Part shown: positions 25,062 to 32,755 of the stretch, in pieces | Layout: each line of letters starts with the position of its first letter | How positions within the stretch are numbered: position 1 is the first letter of the stretch | NCBI GenBank assembly: GCA_038214535.1 | Contig: JBBQRS010000025.1 | Coordinates: 1 to 46,796, forward strand | Length of the DNA stretch: 46,796 nt | Direction: 5' to 3' | Source: JBBQRS01 sp038214535 | Lineage (GTDB): Bacteria; Chloroflexota; Anaerolineae; CG2-30-64-16 | The notes under the pieces: model-generated | The model's input: only the letters and a program-made list of their open reading frames with translations | The model's database searches: none | What the model was told of the DNA's origin: nothing | Program-made: the position numbers and the translations under genes

Positions 25062-25507
25062 AGCGCAACTGCCGGCTGTGAGTCGTGGCATAACGAATGG
25101 CGGCGCCGACGGATGGGTTCAGTACCCCTCCGCGAGGGCGCATACATCACAGCCGAATGAATCACGCTACACGACTGGCGATAGCACTGGAAACCTGCGG
25201 AGTAGAACGTGCTAACCGATAGCCTGGTTACCTAAAGAGGACGATAGCAAGACGGCATTCAGAATGGCGATCCCATGCAACGCGGGGTCGAGTGATCCGA
25301 TCAGAGGTTCCTTGCGTAAGCGGCCCGGTCATAAGGCGCTCATCGGCGAGCGTCCGACCGCAGGATCAACCCGGCAGAGCCTGAGGCTCTTCCCGTCGGT
25401 GATATAACGTGCTACCGTCGGTCCACGACTAAGACCGCACGCGTTACGCGCATTCGAGAAAAGAGCTGTGATGTAGCCCATCGGGGCGTCATCATGCGCT
25501 CTTTTTT
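25062..25507 (+). ncRNA. Candidate structured RNA between recA and recX
   Basis: The 476-bp recA-recX gap has no gene but dense base-pairing potential. CGGCTGTGA (25073-25081) pairs perfectly with TCACAGCCG (25147-25155). The next bases, GTCGTG (25082-25087), pair with CACGAC (25170-25175), which would make a pseudoknot. Further hairpins are TAACC/GGTTA (25213-25230), GATCCC/GGGGTC (25269-25289), GGCGCT/AGCGTC (25335-25354) and AGAGCC-TGA-GGCTCT (25376-25390). CGATAGC occurs three times (25179, 25218, 25242) and AACGTGCTA twice (25206, 25407). The stretch ends in an intrinsic terminator. I could not match it to RNase P RNA, tmRNA, SRP RNA, group I or II introns, or a known riboswitch. It could be a stable RNA or a recX leader. 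Confidence 0.55.
25459..25507 (+). terminator. Intrinsic terminator before recX
   Basis: AAAAGAGC (25459-25466) pairs with GCTCTTTT (25498-25505). The inner helices TGATG/CATCA (25469-25473 with 25490-25494) and GCCC/GGGC extend it, and six T's follow (25502-25507). It would end transcripts running from recA, 31 bases before the recX start. Confidence 0.75.
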
Positions 25508-25537
25508 GTTTACTCTGGAGGCGACGCACGAGGAAAG

Positions 25538-26197
25538 ATGGCCGGTAAGATCACCGCATTACGCGTGCAGAAGCGCACAGTAGAACGCGTGAACGTCTAC
25601 CTGGACGAGCAGTTCGCGTTCGGGTTGCCGGCGATTTATGCCGTCCAATTGCGCATAGGGCAGCACCTCAGCGACGCGGAAATCGAGCAACTCCAGGCGA
25701 CGGACTTGCTGGAACGGACCTATGAGCGGGCCGTGCGCTTCCTGAGTTATCGGCCCCGCAGCGCAGCGGAAGTCCGGCGCAATCTGGCGCAGAAAGATAT
25801 CGAGCCGGCGGTGATTGACCTGGTGCTCGAACGTTTACAACAACAGAGTTATGTCAACGATGCGGAGTTCGCCCGTTACTGGGTCGAGAATCGCGGGCGT
25901 TTTAAGCCGCGCGGCGTGCGGGCATTGCGGTATGAGTTGCGGCTCAAAGGCGTGGACGCCGCAATCATCGAGGAGGCGCTGGCCTCTCTCGAAACCGGCT
26001 CGCTGGCTCACGAAGCCGCCCGGCCCCAGGCCGAACGGATGGCGAAGCTGGCTGAGAGCGACCCGGTGACGTTCAAACGGCGCTTGCTCGCATTTTTGAT
26101 GCGCCGCGGGTTTGATTACGCCGAGGCGCGTGAAGCTGTCAATGAACTTGCCCGTGAGCTGGGAGCGGAAGCATCTCCCGACGATGCGGACGAGTGA
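25538..26197 (+). CDS. recX: Regulatory protein RecX
   Basis: A 219-residue RecX, which binds the RecA filament and limits its activity. Three-helix repeats are visible: 'RTYERAVRFLSYRPRSAAEVRRNLAQKDIEPAVIDLVLERLQQQSYVNDAEFARYWVENR' (about 63-122), then 'KPRGVRALRYELRLKGVDAAIIEEAL'. The N-terminal 50 or so residues form a small beta-rich extension found in longer RecX proteins. ATG 25538 follows GAGGAAAG. Its place directly after recA is the usual arrangement, but here a terminator and a structured stretch intervene, so its expression is probably lower than, or uncoupled from, recA. Confidence 0.92.
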   Translation: MAGKITALRVQKRTVERVNVYLDEQFAFGLPAIYAVQLRIGQHLSDAEIEQLQATDLLERTYERAVRFLSYRPRSAAEVRRNLAQKDIEPAVIDLVLERLQQQSYVNDAEFARYWVENRGRFKPRGVRALRYELRLKGVDAAIIEEALASLETGSLAHEAARPQAERMAKLAESDPVTFKRRLLAFLMRRGFDYAEAREAVNELARELGAEASPDDADE

Positions 26198-26258
26198 ACT
26201 TGAGATACGTTAGATCAATCTATACGTTGAATTCCTGAACACGAAAGCGAGGATCATC

Positions 26259-27830
26259 ATGTTTGGAGAAAGCGGAGCAATACTTCTGATTATTGCCCTG
26301 CTGATTTTCCTGGCAGCCGGCGCAGTCGGGGCGCTCATCGGATACTATCTGATGAAATCGCGCCTGTCCCAGGCTGTCGCAGAGGCCGAAGCGCAGGTGA
26401 AAAACGCCAAGACTGAGGCAGAGCGACAGATCGCCGACGCCCAGGCGAAGGCGAAGACCATCGAACTGGCTGCCCAGGAACGCAGGGTCAAGATTGTTGA
26501 AGAAGCAGAAGCAGAGGTCCAACGAAAACGGCGCGAAATGGAGCGCTCGGAAGAGCGCTTGCAGCGTCGCCAGGATCAACTTGATACCAAAACGGATCAG
26601 GTTGACCAACGCAATCGCAAGCTTGACCAACGGCAAGCCAAGCTGGACAAGCGCGAAACCGATATGGATAAGCTCGAACAGGAGCACGCGGCGGAGCTCG
26701 AGCGCATCGCCGCCATGACGAGAGAAGAGGCGAAGGCCGAGCTGCTCGCGTTTGTCGAGCAAGAAACCCGCCACGAGATGGCGCGTAAGATTCGTGAAGT
26801 GGAAGCCGAGACGCTGGCAAACGCCGAAACGCGAGCCCGTGAAATCATCTCTAATGTTATGGAACGCGTGGCTTCCGATCATGTATCCGAGACGACCGTC
26901 TCCACCGTGCCGTTACCATCGGACGAAATGAAGGGGCGCATCATCGGGCGGCAGGGCCGCAACATCCGGGCCATCGAAGCCGCGACCGGGGTTGACCTGG
27001 TGGTGGACGACACGCCTGAGGCGGTCATCCTCTCCAGCTTCGACCCGATCCGGCGCGAGGTGGCCCGCCTGACGCTCAATCGTCTGTTGCAAGATGGTCG
27101 AATTCACCCGGCGCGCATCGAGAAGGAAGTCGAGAAGGCGCAAGGGGAAATTGAGAAATCCATCAAGGACTCGGGCGAGCAAGCCGTCATCGAAGTGGGC
27201 TTGCAGGGGCTGCATCCCGAGATCATCAAGCTGTTGGGGCGGCTGAAATATCGCACCAGCTACGGCCAGAACCAGTTATCGCACGCCGTCGAGGCGACGC
27301 ATATCGCGGCGATGCTGGCCGCCGAGATGGGCGCGAACGTGCAGATCGCTAAGATGGGCGCGCTGTTGCACGATATCGGCAAGGCGGTCAGCCACGAGAT
27401 GGAAGGCGCGCACGCGCAGATCGGCGCGGACCTGGCAAAACGCTACGGCGTGCCGAGCGAGGTGGTGAACATCATCGCCTCGCACCATCACGAGGTGGAA
27501 CAGCAATCCATCGAGGCCGTGATCGCCACCACCGCGGACGCCATCTCCGGGTCACGCCCGGGGGCGCGGCGTGAGACGCTTGAGGCTTATGTCAAGCGAA
27601 TCAAGGCGCTGGAGGATATGGCAAACTCGTTCGATGGGGTCTCGCAGACCTACGCGATTCAGGCGGGGCGCGAGGTGCGCGTCATCGTCAGACCGGAGCA
27701 GATTGACGACCTGGCCTCACTCCAGCTTGCGAAGGACATCGCGAAGAAGATCGAAGATAACCTGGAGTATCCGGGGATGATCAAAGTGACCGTGGTGCGC
27801 GAGACCCGCGCGACCGAACTGGCGAAGTAA
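26259..27830 (+). CDS. rny: Ribonuclease Y
   Basis: A 523-residue membrane-anchored endoribonuclease that starts mRNA decay. The N-terminal helix 'ILLIIALLIFLAAGAVGALIGYYLM' is at about 8-32, followed by a long charged coiled coil to about 200. The KH domain is 'MKGRIIGRQGRNIRAIEAATGVDLVVDDTPEAVILSSFDPIRREVARLTL'. The HD domain carries 'HAVEATHIAAMLAAEMG' and 'GALLHDIGKAVSHEMEGAH', the catalytic metal site. Length and order match the family throughout. It faces the RNase J gene at 27983-29641 convergently, so two main decay nucleases are side by side. Confidence 0.97.
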   Translation: MFGESGAILLIIALLIFLAAGAVGALIGYYLMKSRLSQAVAEAEAQVKNAKTEAERQIADAQAKAKTIELAAQERRVKIVEEAEAEVQRKRREMERSEERLQRRQDQLDTKTDQVDQRNRKLDQRQAKLDKRETDMDKLEQEHAAELERIAAMTREEAKAELLAFVEQETRHEMARKIREVEAETLANAETRAREIISNVMERVASDHVSETTVSTVPLPSDEMKGRIIGRQGRNIRAIEAATGVDLVVDDTPEAVILSSFDPIRREVARLTLNRLLQDGRIHPARIEKEVEKAQGEIEKSIKDSGEQAVIEVGLQGLHPEIIKLLGRLKYRTSYGQNQLSHAVEATHIAAMLAAEMGANVQIAKMGALLHDIGKAVSHEMEGAHAQIGADLAKRYGVPSEVVNIIASHHHEVEQQSIEAVIATTADAISGSRPGARRETLEAYVKRIKALEDMANSFDGVSQTYAIQAGREVRVIVRPEQIDDLASLQLAKDIAKKIEDNLEYPGMIKVTVVRETRATELAK

Positions 27831-27843
27831 GAGAGCGAACAAT

Positions 27844-27912
27844 CCCCTTCGTAGTGACGGCTTCAGCCGTTCGGGACACCGAACAACGGCTGAAGCCGTC
27901 ACTACGAAGGGG
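27844..27912. repeat. Perfect long palindrome, type A
   Basis: The 28-bp arms CCCCTTCGTAGTGACGGCTT (and onward) and their exact complement enclose a smaller GTTCGG/CCGAAC hairpin, so almost the whole 69 bp can fold into one stem. It lies between the convergent rny and RNase J genes and could terminate transcription from both sides. Confidence 0.85.
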
Positions 27913-27930
27913 CCAAGAAGCGGCAGCGCA

Positions 27931-27982
27931 TCAGTTCGATGCGCCGCCGCTGCGCGTCAGTTCGATGCGCCGCCGCTGCGCG
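27931..27982. repeat. Two exact 26-bp tandem copies next to the RNase J stop
   Basis: The 26-bp unit beginning TCAGTTCGATGCG occurs exactly twice (27931-27956 and 27957-27982). A third start, TCAG, at 27983 holds the RNase J stop codon. It looks like a recent tandem duplication just after the gene. Confidence 0.85.
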
Positions 27983-29641
27983 TCAGGTTTGCGTGACCAC
28001 CGCCACGACCATCGGTTTGCGCCCCGTCTCCTCGTAGAAGAAGCGGCTCAGAGCGCCCTGCGTGGTCTCGATGATCGCCTGCCGGCGGCGCACGCCGCCG
28101 CTGCGCAGCGCGGATTGCGCCCGCTCCGCCGCGCGTTCCATCAACTCCTTGTTCTCCGGCGCGTAGACGAAACCGCGCGAGACCAACTCGGGCTTGCCGC
28201 TCACTTCGCCGGTCGCTGTGTTCACCGGCACCACGGCGATCACGAAGCCGTCGCGCGATAGCACTTCGCGCTCTGACATGACGCGCGGTCCCACATCGCC
28301 CACCACCGTGCCGTCTACGAAGACGTTGGCGCTGGCGACCTGGCCCACGACCTGCGCCGACTCTTCGGTGATTTCAAGGATCGCGCCGTTCTCGATGATA
28401 AAAATGTTCTCGCGCGGGATTCCCATGTCCTCGGCGATGCGCGCATGGGCGTGCAGGTGACGCAACTCGCCATGCACGGGAACAAAATATTGCGGCTTGG
28501 TGAGCGCCAGCATCAGCTTCTGCTCTTCCTGGCTGGCGTGGCCCGATACGTGGACGTTCGCCAACGGCGGATAGAGCAGGTTGGCCCCGCGCCGGATCAG
28601 CTTGTTGATGAGCCGGGCGACTTCCTCTTCGTTGCCCGGAATGGGCGTCGAGGCGAGGACGATGGTGTCACCGGGGCGAATCTCGATCTGGCGGTGCGTG
28701 CCCTCGGCCATGCGGGCAAGGGCGGCTTCGGGCTGGCCCTGGCTGCCGGTCGTAACGATGGCGACCTTATTGTCGGGCATCTTCAATGCCTCATTCAGTT
28801 CTACCAACGTGCCGCGCGGTACGTGCAGATGCCCCAGCTTGCGCGCAATATCGGCGGTGCGGACCATCGAATAGCCCGCCAGCGCCACGACCCGGTCATG
28901 CCGGTACGCGGCGTTGATCACCTGCTGGATGCGGCTGAGCAGCGACGCGAAGGTCGCCACGATGATGCGGCCCGGCGCGTTGCGGAAAATCGCGTCCAGC
29001 GCCGGCTCGATCGTCGCCTCCGATGGGGTATAGCCGGCGCGTTCCGCGCCGGTGGAATCACTGAGCAACGCCAGGACGCCCTCCGCGCCGAGTTGGCCCA
29101 GCCGGGCGAAGCCGGGGCCGCCGCCGTGTACCGGGGTATAGTCGAACTTGAAATCTCCGGTGTGGATGACGGTTCCGAGGTCCGTGGTGATCGCCAACCC
29201 CACGCCATCCGGGATCGAATGGGTGATCGCCAGGAACTCGACCTGGAACGGCCCCACCTGGATGATCTCGCCCGGCTCGACGCGCCGGGGCGATGCGCTG
29301 CTCAATAGCGGATATTCCGACAGGCGCGCCTCGATCAGCCCACAGGTGAGTTGTGTGCCGTAGATCGGTGTGTCCACCGGCAGCATGTTGCCGATCAGAT
29401 AAGGCAACCCGCCGATGTGATCTTCGTGGCCGTGGGTGATGACGATGCCGCATACATCGGCGGCGCGGGTCTTGAGGTACGCGTAATCGGGGATGACCAC
29501 GTCAACCCCCAGCATGTCGTGTTCCGGGAACATGATGCCCGAATCAACGATCAGAATCTGGTCGTCGTATTCGAACAGCATCATATTCTTGCCGATTTCG
29601 CCCAGCCCCCCCAGAGGGAGCATCTTCAGTGACTGACTCAT
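27983..29641 (-). CDS. rnj: Ribonuclease J
   Basis: A 552-residue beta-CASP metallo-beta-lactamase RNase with 5'-3' exonuclease and endonuclease activity. The metal motif 'VITHGHEDHIGGLPYLI' is at about 76-92, 'GDFKFDYTPVHGGGPG' provides the next ligand, beta-CASP blocks 'LLSDSTGAERAGYTPSE' and 'GYSMVRTADIARKLG' follow, and 'VHVSGHASQEEQKLMLALTKPQYFVPVHGELRHLHAHARIAEDMG' carries the late His ligands. A C-terminal dimerisation domain is complete. The start at ATG 29641 ('MSQSLKMLPLGGLGEIGKN') fits the family; the open frame 17 codons upstream lies in the leader. The leader has a GTACCC/GGGTAC hairpin (29662-29678) and a TATAAT -10 at 29734-29739. Confidence 0.96.
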   Translation of the reverse strand: MSQSLKMLPLGGLGEIGKNMMLFEYDDQILIVDSGIMFPEHDMLGVDVVIPDYAYLKTRAADVCGIVITHGHEDHIGGLPYLIGNMLPVDTPIYGTQLTCGLIEARLSEYPLLSSASPRRVEPGEIIQVGPFQVEFLAITHSIPDGVGLAITTDLGTVIHTGDFKFDYTPVHGGGPGFARLGQLGAEGVLALLSDSTGAERAGYTPSEATIEPALDAIFRNAPGRIIVATFASLLSRIQQVINAAYRHDRVVALAGYSMVRTADIARKLGHLHVPRGTLVELNEALKMPDNKVAIVTTGSQGQPEAALARMAEGTHRQIEIRPGDTIVLASTPIPGNEEEVARLINKLIRRGANLLYPPLANVHVSGHASQEEQKLMLALTKPQYFVPVHGELRHLHAHARIAEDMGIPRENIFIIENGAILEITEESAQVVGQVASANVFVDGTVVGDVGPRVMSEREVLSRDGFVIAVVPVNTATGEVSGKPELVSRGFVYAPENKELMERAAERAQSALRSGGVRRRQAIIETTQGALSRFFYEETGRKPMVVAVVTQT

Positions 29642-29733
29642 TTTTGCTTTCCGTTTCTCTTGTACCCGATCAGGGTACTCTGACCGCAGCATCCGCTGTC
29701 GGTTTGAGTGATAGATTTGTTGTTTGTCATTCC

Positions 29734-29739
29734 ATTATA
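29734..29739 (-). promoter_or_regulatory. Candidate -10 element of RNase J
   Basis: On the minus strand a perfect TATAAT, with no convincing -35. It would give a leader of about 85 nt holding the hairpin at 29662-29678. It lies back to back with the plus-strand promoter at 29760-29788. Confidence 0.4.
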
Positions 29740-29759
29740 CTACAGGGCGCGCTGAAGGT

Positions 29760-29788
29760 TTGGACGCGAGCTTCTATTGTGGCATAAT
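29760..29788 (+). promoter_or_regulatory. Promoter of the ABC-F leader / small RNA
   Basis: A -35 TTGGAC (29760-29765), a 17-base spacer and a -10 CATAAT (29783-29788) with an extended TGG upstream. The predicted start is near 29795, about 370 nt before the ABC-F start codon. Confidence 0.65.
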
Positions 29789-29823
29789 CCGTCCCGTAGA
29801 AAGGCTCACAGGAGGTTACTGGA

Positions 29824-29847
29824 GTGATAGATTCGGCTTCCGCATAA
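29824..29847 (+). CDS. Possible seven-codon leader peptide
   Basis: GTG ATA GAT TCG GCT TCC GCA TAA would encode MIDSASA. AGGAGG ends eight bases upstream (29815), an ideal site, and the frame sits about 30 nt after the predicted transcription start. No homology can be judged at this length. It would make sense as a ribosome-stalling peptide controlling the terminator at 29991-30020. Confidence 0.35.
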   Translation: MIDSASA

Positions 29848-29990
29848 GTGTCTGTCCCGCTCTTCATGTGATGATGAGGAACCACCTGCATCCGTGGCGC
29901 GCAGTGCGAACGCCGCGCGGCGCAGGTACCCGGCGGGATCGTGCGCCTGCCGAAGTCGAAACTTGAGCCCATCGCTTGAAACGATACGCG

Positions 29991-30020
29991 AACGCCGCAG
30001 GCATTGCTTGCGGCGTTTTT
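29991..30020 (+). terminator. Intrinsic terminator between leader and ABC-F gene
   Basis: AACGCCGCA (29991-29999) pairs perfectly with TGCGGCGTT (30009-30017) around a nine-base loop, with a run of five T's at 30016-30020. It lies about 145 bases before the ABC-F start codon. Confidence 0.75.
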
Positions 30021-30056
30021 GATTGCGGCACGCGTGATCCCGCTTTAGCGAATGGG

Positions 30057-30140
30057 TAGCTTAGCCCCTTGCATTGCCCCGGTTGCCACCAGGCACGCCG
30101 GGGTGGGCGTCCGCGACGGGCACACGGCCCTGAGCTACGA
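30057..30140. repeat. Type B palindrome carrying an insertion
   Basis: GTAGCTTAGCCCCTTG and its partner near 30124-30140 (CGGCCCTGAGCTACG) are type B arms. About 31 extra bases (CATTGCCCCGG and onward) split the left arm from the loop side. The outer arm pair changed together (GTAGCT with AGCTAC rather than the usual GTAGTT with AACTAC), so pairing is kept. Confidence 0.6.
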
Positions 30141-30165
30141 CTGTGTCAATCGTGAGGTGAGCGCC

Positions 30166-31818
30166 ATGTTACACGTCAGAGACGTCACGAAGTGGTACGG
30201 CGACGTCAAAATCCTGGATCACGTCAGTTTTAATCTGAATCGCGGCGAGCGCGCCGGGTTGATCGGGCCGAACGGCTGCGGCAAAACCACGCTGCTGAGG
30301 ATCATCGCGGGCGTGTTGCCCGCCGATCGGGGGACGGTCGCCTTCTCGCCGTCGTCGGTGCGTGTCGGCTATCTGCCGCAGGCGTTGGAGTTTGGGCCGG
30401 AGGACACGGTGGGCGACGTTCTGCGCGCCGCCGGCGACGAGCGGCTGGCCGTGGAGGAGCGGTTGGCCCAACTGGCCGAGGCTATCACGGAAGCTGAGGG
30501 GGATGCGCAGGTTGCGGGCGCGCTGGCGGCATACGACCGGGCGCTGGCCGAGTTCGCGGCCCTGGGCGGCGGCGCGCTGGAGGCGGACGCGGACGCCGTG
30601 TTGGCCGGGCTGGACATGGCGGACGTGGGGCAGGAGCGCCGCGTCGCCACGTTGAGCGGCGGGCAAAAGACGCGCCTGGGGCTGGCCCGGCTGTTACTGG
30701 CCCGGCCCGACCTGCTGTTGCTGGACGAGCCGACCAACCATCTGGACATCGTGGCCCTGGAGTGGCTGGAAGGTTTCATCAAGGGCTACGCGGGCGCGGT
30801 GCTGATCGTCTCGCATGACCGGGCGTTCCTGGACGGCACGGTAGAGCGCATCCTGGCGCTGGACGACGTGACGCATCGCCTGCGCGAGTATGCGGGGAGT
30901 TACAGCGATTACGCGGCGGCCACGGATCGCGAGTTGGACAAGCAATGGGCGAGTTACCGCGAGCAGCAGGGGCGCATCGAAAAGCTGGATCGCTCGATTC
31001 GACGGTTGAGCAGCCAGGCGAAGAACATCGAGGGCGAGACGATCCACTTTCACTGGCGGCGCATCGCCAAAGACCTGGCGCGCCGCGCCGTAGTGCAAAA
31101 GGCGCGGCTGGAGCGGATGCTCGATGACGAGGACGTGGTGGATCGGCCAGGCCTGACGTGGAAGATGAAGTTGGAGTTCGCCGACGCGCCGCGCAGCGGT
31201 CAGGACGTGCTATCGGTGAGCGATCTGCGCCTGGGCTATGGCGCCCGCGAACTGCTGCGCGATGTCAACCTGCACGTGGGGTTTGGCGAGCGGGTGGCGC
31301 TCATCGGCCCCAACGGCATCGGCAAGACGACGCTGTTGCGCTGCATCGCCGGTGAGATCGCGCCGCTGGCGGGCGCGGTGCGGTTGGGCTATGGCGTCAA
31401 GCTGGGCTACATGCGCCAGGAGCAGGCGTTGCCCGACCCGACCCTGACCCCGCTGGCGTTAATCCGCAACCATGCCGCCCTCGATGAGACGGAGGCCCGC
31501 AGCTTCCTGCACTACTTCCTGTTTGCGGGCGACGAAGTTTTCGTGCCGGTGGGCAAGCTAAGTTATGGCGAACGGAGCCGGTTGGCGCTGGCGCTGCTCG
31601 CCGTGCAGGGCTGCAACTTCTTGCTGCTGGACGAGCCGATCAACCATCTGGACATCGCCTCACGCGAGCAGTTCGAGCGCGCCGTCGCCCGCTTCAACGG
31701 CACGGTGCTGGCCGTAGTGCATGACCGCTATTTCATCGAGCGCTTCGCAACGACCATCTGGACGGTCAGCGATGGCGCAGTGCAGGTTGTCGGCGCAGAC
31801 GGGCCGGTTATGGCATAA
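30166..31818 (+). CDS. ABC-F family ATPase
   Basis: A 550-residue ABC-F protein: two ABC ATPase domains and no membrane segments, acting on the ribosome. Domain 1 has Walker A 'GPNGCGKTTLLRII', signature 'LSGGQKTRLGLARLLLARPDLLLLDEPTNHLD' and 'VLIVSHDRAFLDGTV'. The linker (about 240-330) is charged and helical ('YREQQGRIEKLDRSIRRLSSQAKNIEG'). Domain 2 has 'GPNGIGKTTLLRCIAGEI', 'LSYGERSRLALALLAVQGCNFLLLDEPINHLD' and 'VLAVVHDRYFIERF'. The start at ATG 30166 has GAGGT just upstream; the frame is open for 38 more codons over a palindromic repeat and is not used. It may be a translation factor (Uup/EttA-like) or a ribosome-protection factor; the long leader favours regulated expression. Confidence 0.9.
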   Translation: MLHVRDVTKWYGDVKILDHVSFNLNRGERAGLIGPNGCGKTTLLRIIAGVLPADRGTVAFSPSSVRVGYLPQALEFGPEDTVGDVLRAAGDERLAVEERLAQLAEAITEAEGDAQVAGALAAYDRALAEFAALGGGALEADADAVLAGLDMADVGQERRVATLSGGQKTRLGLARLLLARPDLLLLDEPTNHLDIVALEWLEGFIKGYAGAVLIVSHDRAFLDGTVERILALDDVTHRLREYAGSYSDYAAATDRELDKQWASYREQQGRIEKLDRSIRRLSSQAKNIEGETIHFHWRRIAKDLARRAVVQKARLERMLDDEDVVDRPGLTWKMKLEFADAPRSGQDVLSVSDLRLGYGARELLRDVNLHVGFGERVALIGPNGIGKTTLLRCIAGEIAPLAGAVRLGYGVKLGYMRQEQALPDPTLTPLALIRNHAALDETEARSFLHYFLFAGDEVFVPVGKLSYGERSRLALALLAVQGCNFLLLDEPINHLDIASREQFERAVARFNGTVLAVVHDRYFIERFATTIWTVSDGAVQVVGADGPVMA

Positions 31819-31826
31819 TAGCGGCC

Positions 31827-32723
31827 ATGAGTTGGTGGCGTGATTTACGTGATGGCGTTCTGACGGCCAGGCCGGCCTCTGCCAGCGACCGGCCGGCGGT
31901 TTCGGCGCTGCTCGCCGGGGCATGGCGGCGGCACGGTATCAACGCGCTGGAAGAGCAGGTAGCCCTGCTTAACGGCGGGGCCAGCGCCGTCGCGTTCTCC
32001 GGCACGGATATGATCGGTTTCCTGGGGCTATTGGTGCGGTTGCCCACCGGCGCCCCGCCGGAGATATGGGCCGACGTGGCAATGGCGGCGTGCGCAGGGC
32101 AGACTTCGCCCGGCAAGGTGATGGCGCGATTACTCGAAGCAGTAACCCCCGCGTTGCAGGCGCAGCGCGTGACCGGGCTGACGGCGCTGACGGAAAGCGC
32201 CTGGCTGATGGGCGCGCTGGGTGAAAATGGCTTTGTCGAGACCGATCGGGTGATCAGTTATGCGCGGCGCAACGGCCATCGGCGGCCCGGCGCGCCGCAA
32301 CCGGCGGTGTTGCGGCGCGCCGGGCCTGCCGATACGGACACGCTCCTCGACCTGAACGCCGCAGCGTTCGCGCCGCTGTGGCGCTATGACCCGGCGACGA
32401 TCATCACCTGGCTCACCACCGCGGAGCATTCCGTCATTGCCGAACTGCATGGTCGCCCCGTCGGCTTCTCGCTGACGGCCAGCCCATTCCACGGCGATTA
32501 CACGCAGTTGATCCGCGTCGCGACGCACCCCGACGTGCAGGGCCGCGGGGTCGGCCGCCAACTCGTGAGCGACGCGATCTGCTTCGCGCAGGAGTGCGGC
32601 TCCGCGGGCATCTCCCTCAACACGCAGGAAAGCAACGGGGTCGCCCGCAAGCTGTATCAGTCGCTTGATTTTCGCACCCTGCCCGACGCGCTCGCTGTGC
32701 TGGTGCGCGCCTCATCTTTTTGA
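31827..32723 (+). CDS. GNAT acetyltransferase, probably two-domain
   Basis: 298 residues. The C-terminal half (about 155-298) is a clear GNAT domain: 'VLRRAGPADTDTLLDLNAAAFAPLW', 'GFSLTASPFHGDYTQLIRVATHPDVQGRGVGRQLVSDAICFA' with the acetyl-CoA loop Q/RGxGxG, and 'SLNTQESNGVARKLYQSLDF'. The N-terminal half ('ARPASASDRPAVSALLAGAW') has the beginning of a GNAT fold but no clear CoA-binding loop, so it looks like a degenerate second copy. It starts eight bases after the ABC-F stop, so the two may be co-transcribed. An acetyltransferase next to an ABC-F gene is compatible with drug or ribosome protection, but also with ordinary protein acetylation; the substrate is unknown. Confidence 0.82.
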   Translation: MSWWRDLRDGVLTARPASASDRPAVSALLAGAWRRHGINALEEQVALLNGGASAVAFSGTDMIGFLGLLVRLPTGAPPEIWADVAMAACAGQTSPGKVMARLLEAVTPALQAQRVTGLTALTESAWLMGALGENGFVETDRVISYARRNGHRRPGAPQPAVLRRAGPADTDTLLDLNAAAFAPLWRYDPATIITWLTTAEHSVIAELHGRPVGFSLTASPFHGDYTQLIRVATHPDVQGRGVGRQLVSDAICFAQECGSAGISLNTQESNGVARKLYQSLDFRTLPDALAVLVRASSF

Positions 32724-32755
32724 ATCCCTCTGTTTTTATGCTACCATGCGCTGTC

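Larger units (their letters stand above)
29795..30020 (+). ncRNA. Candidate attenuated leader or small RNA upstream of ABC-F
   Basis: About 225 nt lie between a good promoter and a good terminator. Near the 5' end, AGGAGGT is followed eight bases later by a seven-codon frame (29824-29847). Further on, GGCGCA (29919-29924) pairs with TGCGCC (29942-29947), and several GC-rich blocks can fold. The layout (leader peptide, competing hairpins, terminator, then an ABC-F gene) recalls ribosome-mediated attenuation known for antibiotic-resistance ABC-F genes. It might instead be an independent small RNA; I could not match it to 6S or SRP RNA. Confidence 0.45.

Noticed and set aside
25062..25507. RNase P RNA, tmRNA, SRP RNA or group I/II intron
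   Set aside because: The conserved cores (GAGGAAAGTCC and ACAGAAACC of RNase P, tmRNA acceptor ends, the SRP GGAAGGAAGCA tip, intron catalytic domains) are not visible, so the RNA is left unassigned.
28445..29308. Plus-strand open frame of 287 codons opposite RNase J
   Set aside because: RNase J is unambiguous here; the antisense frame lacks motifs and a ribosome-binding site.
29871..29966. 31-codon frame starting ATGATGAGG within the ABC-F leader
   Set aside because: It has no ribosome-binding site and an Arg-rich composition; the GTG frame at 29824 with AGGAGG is the better leader-peptide candidate.
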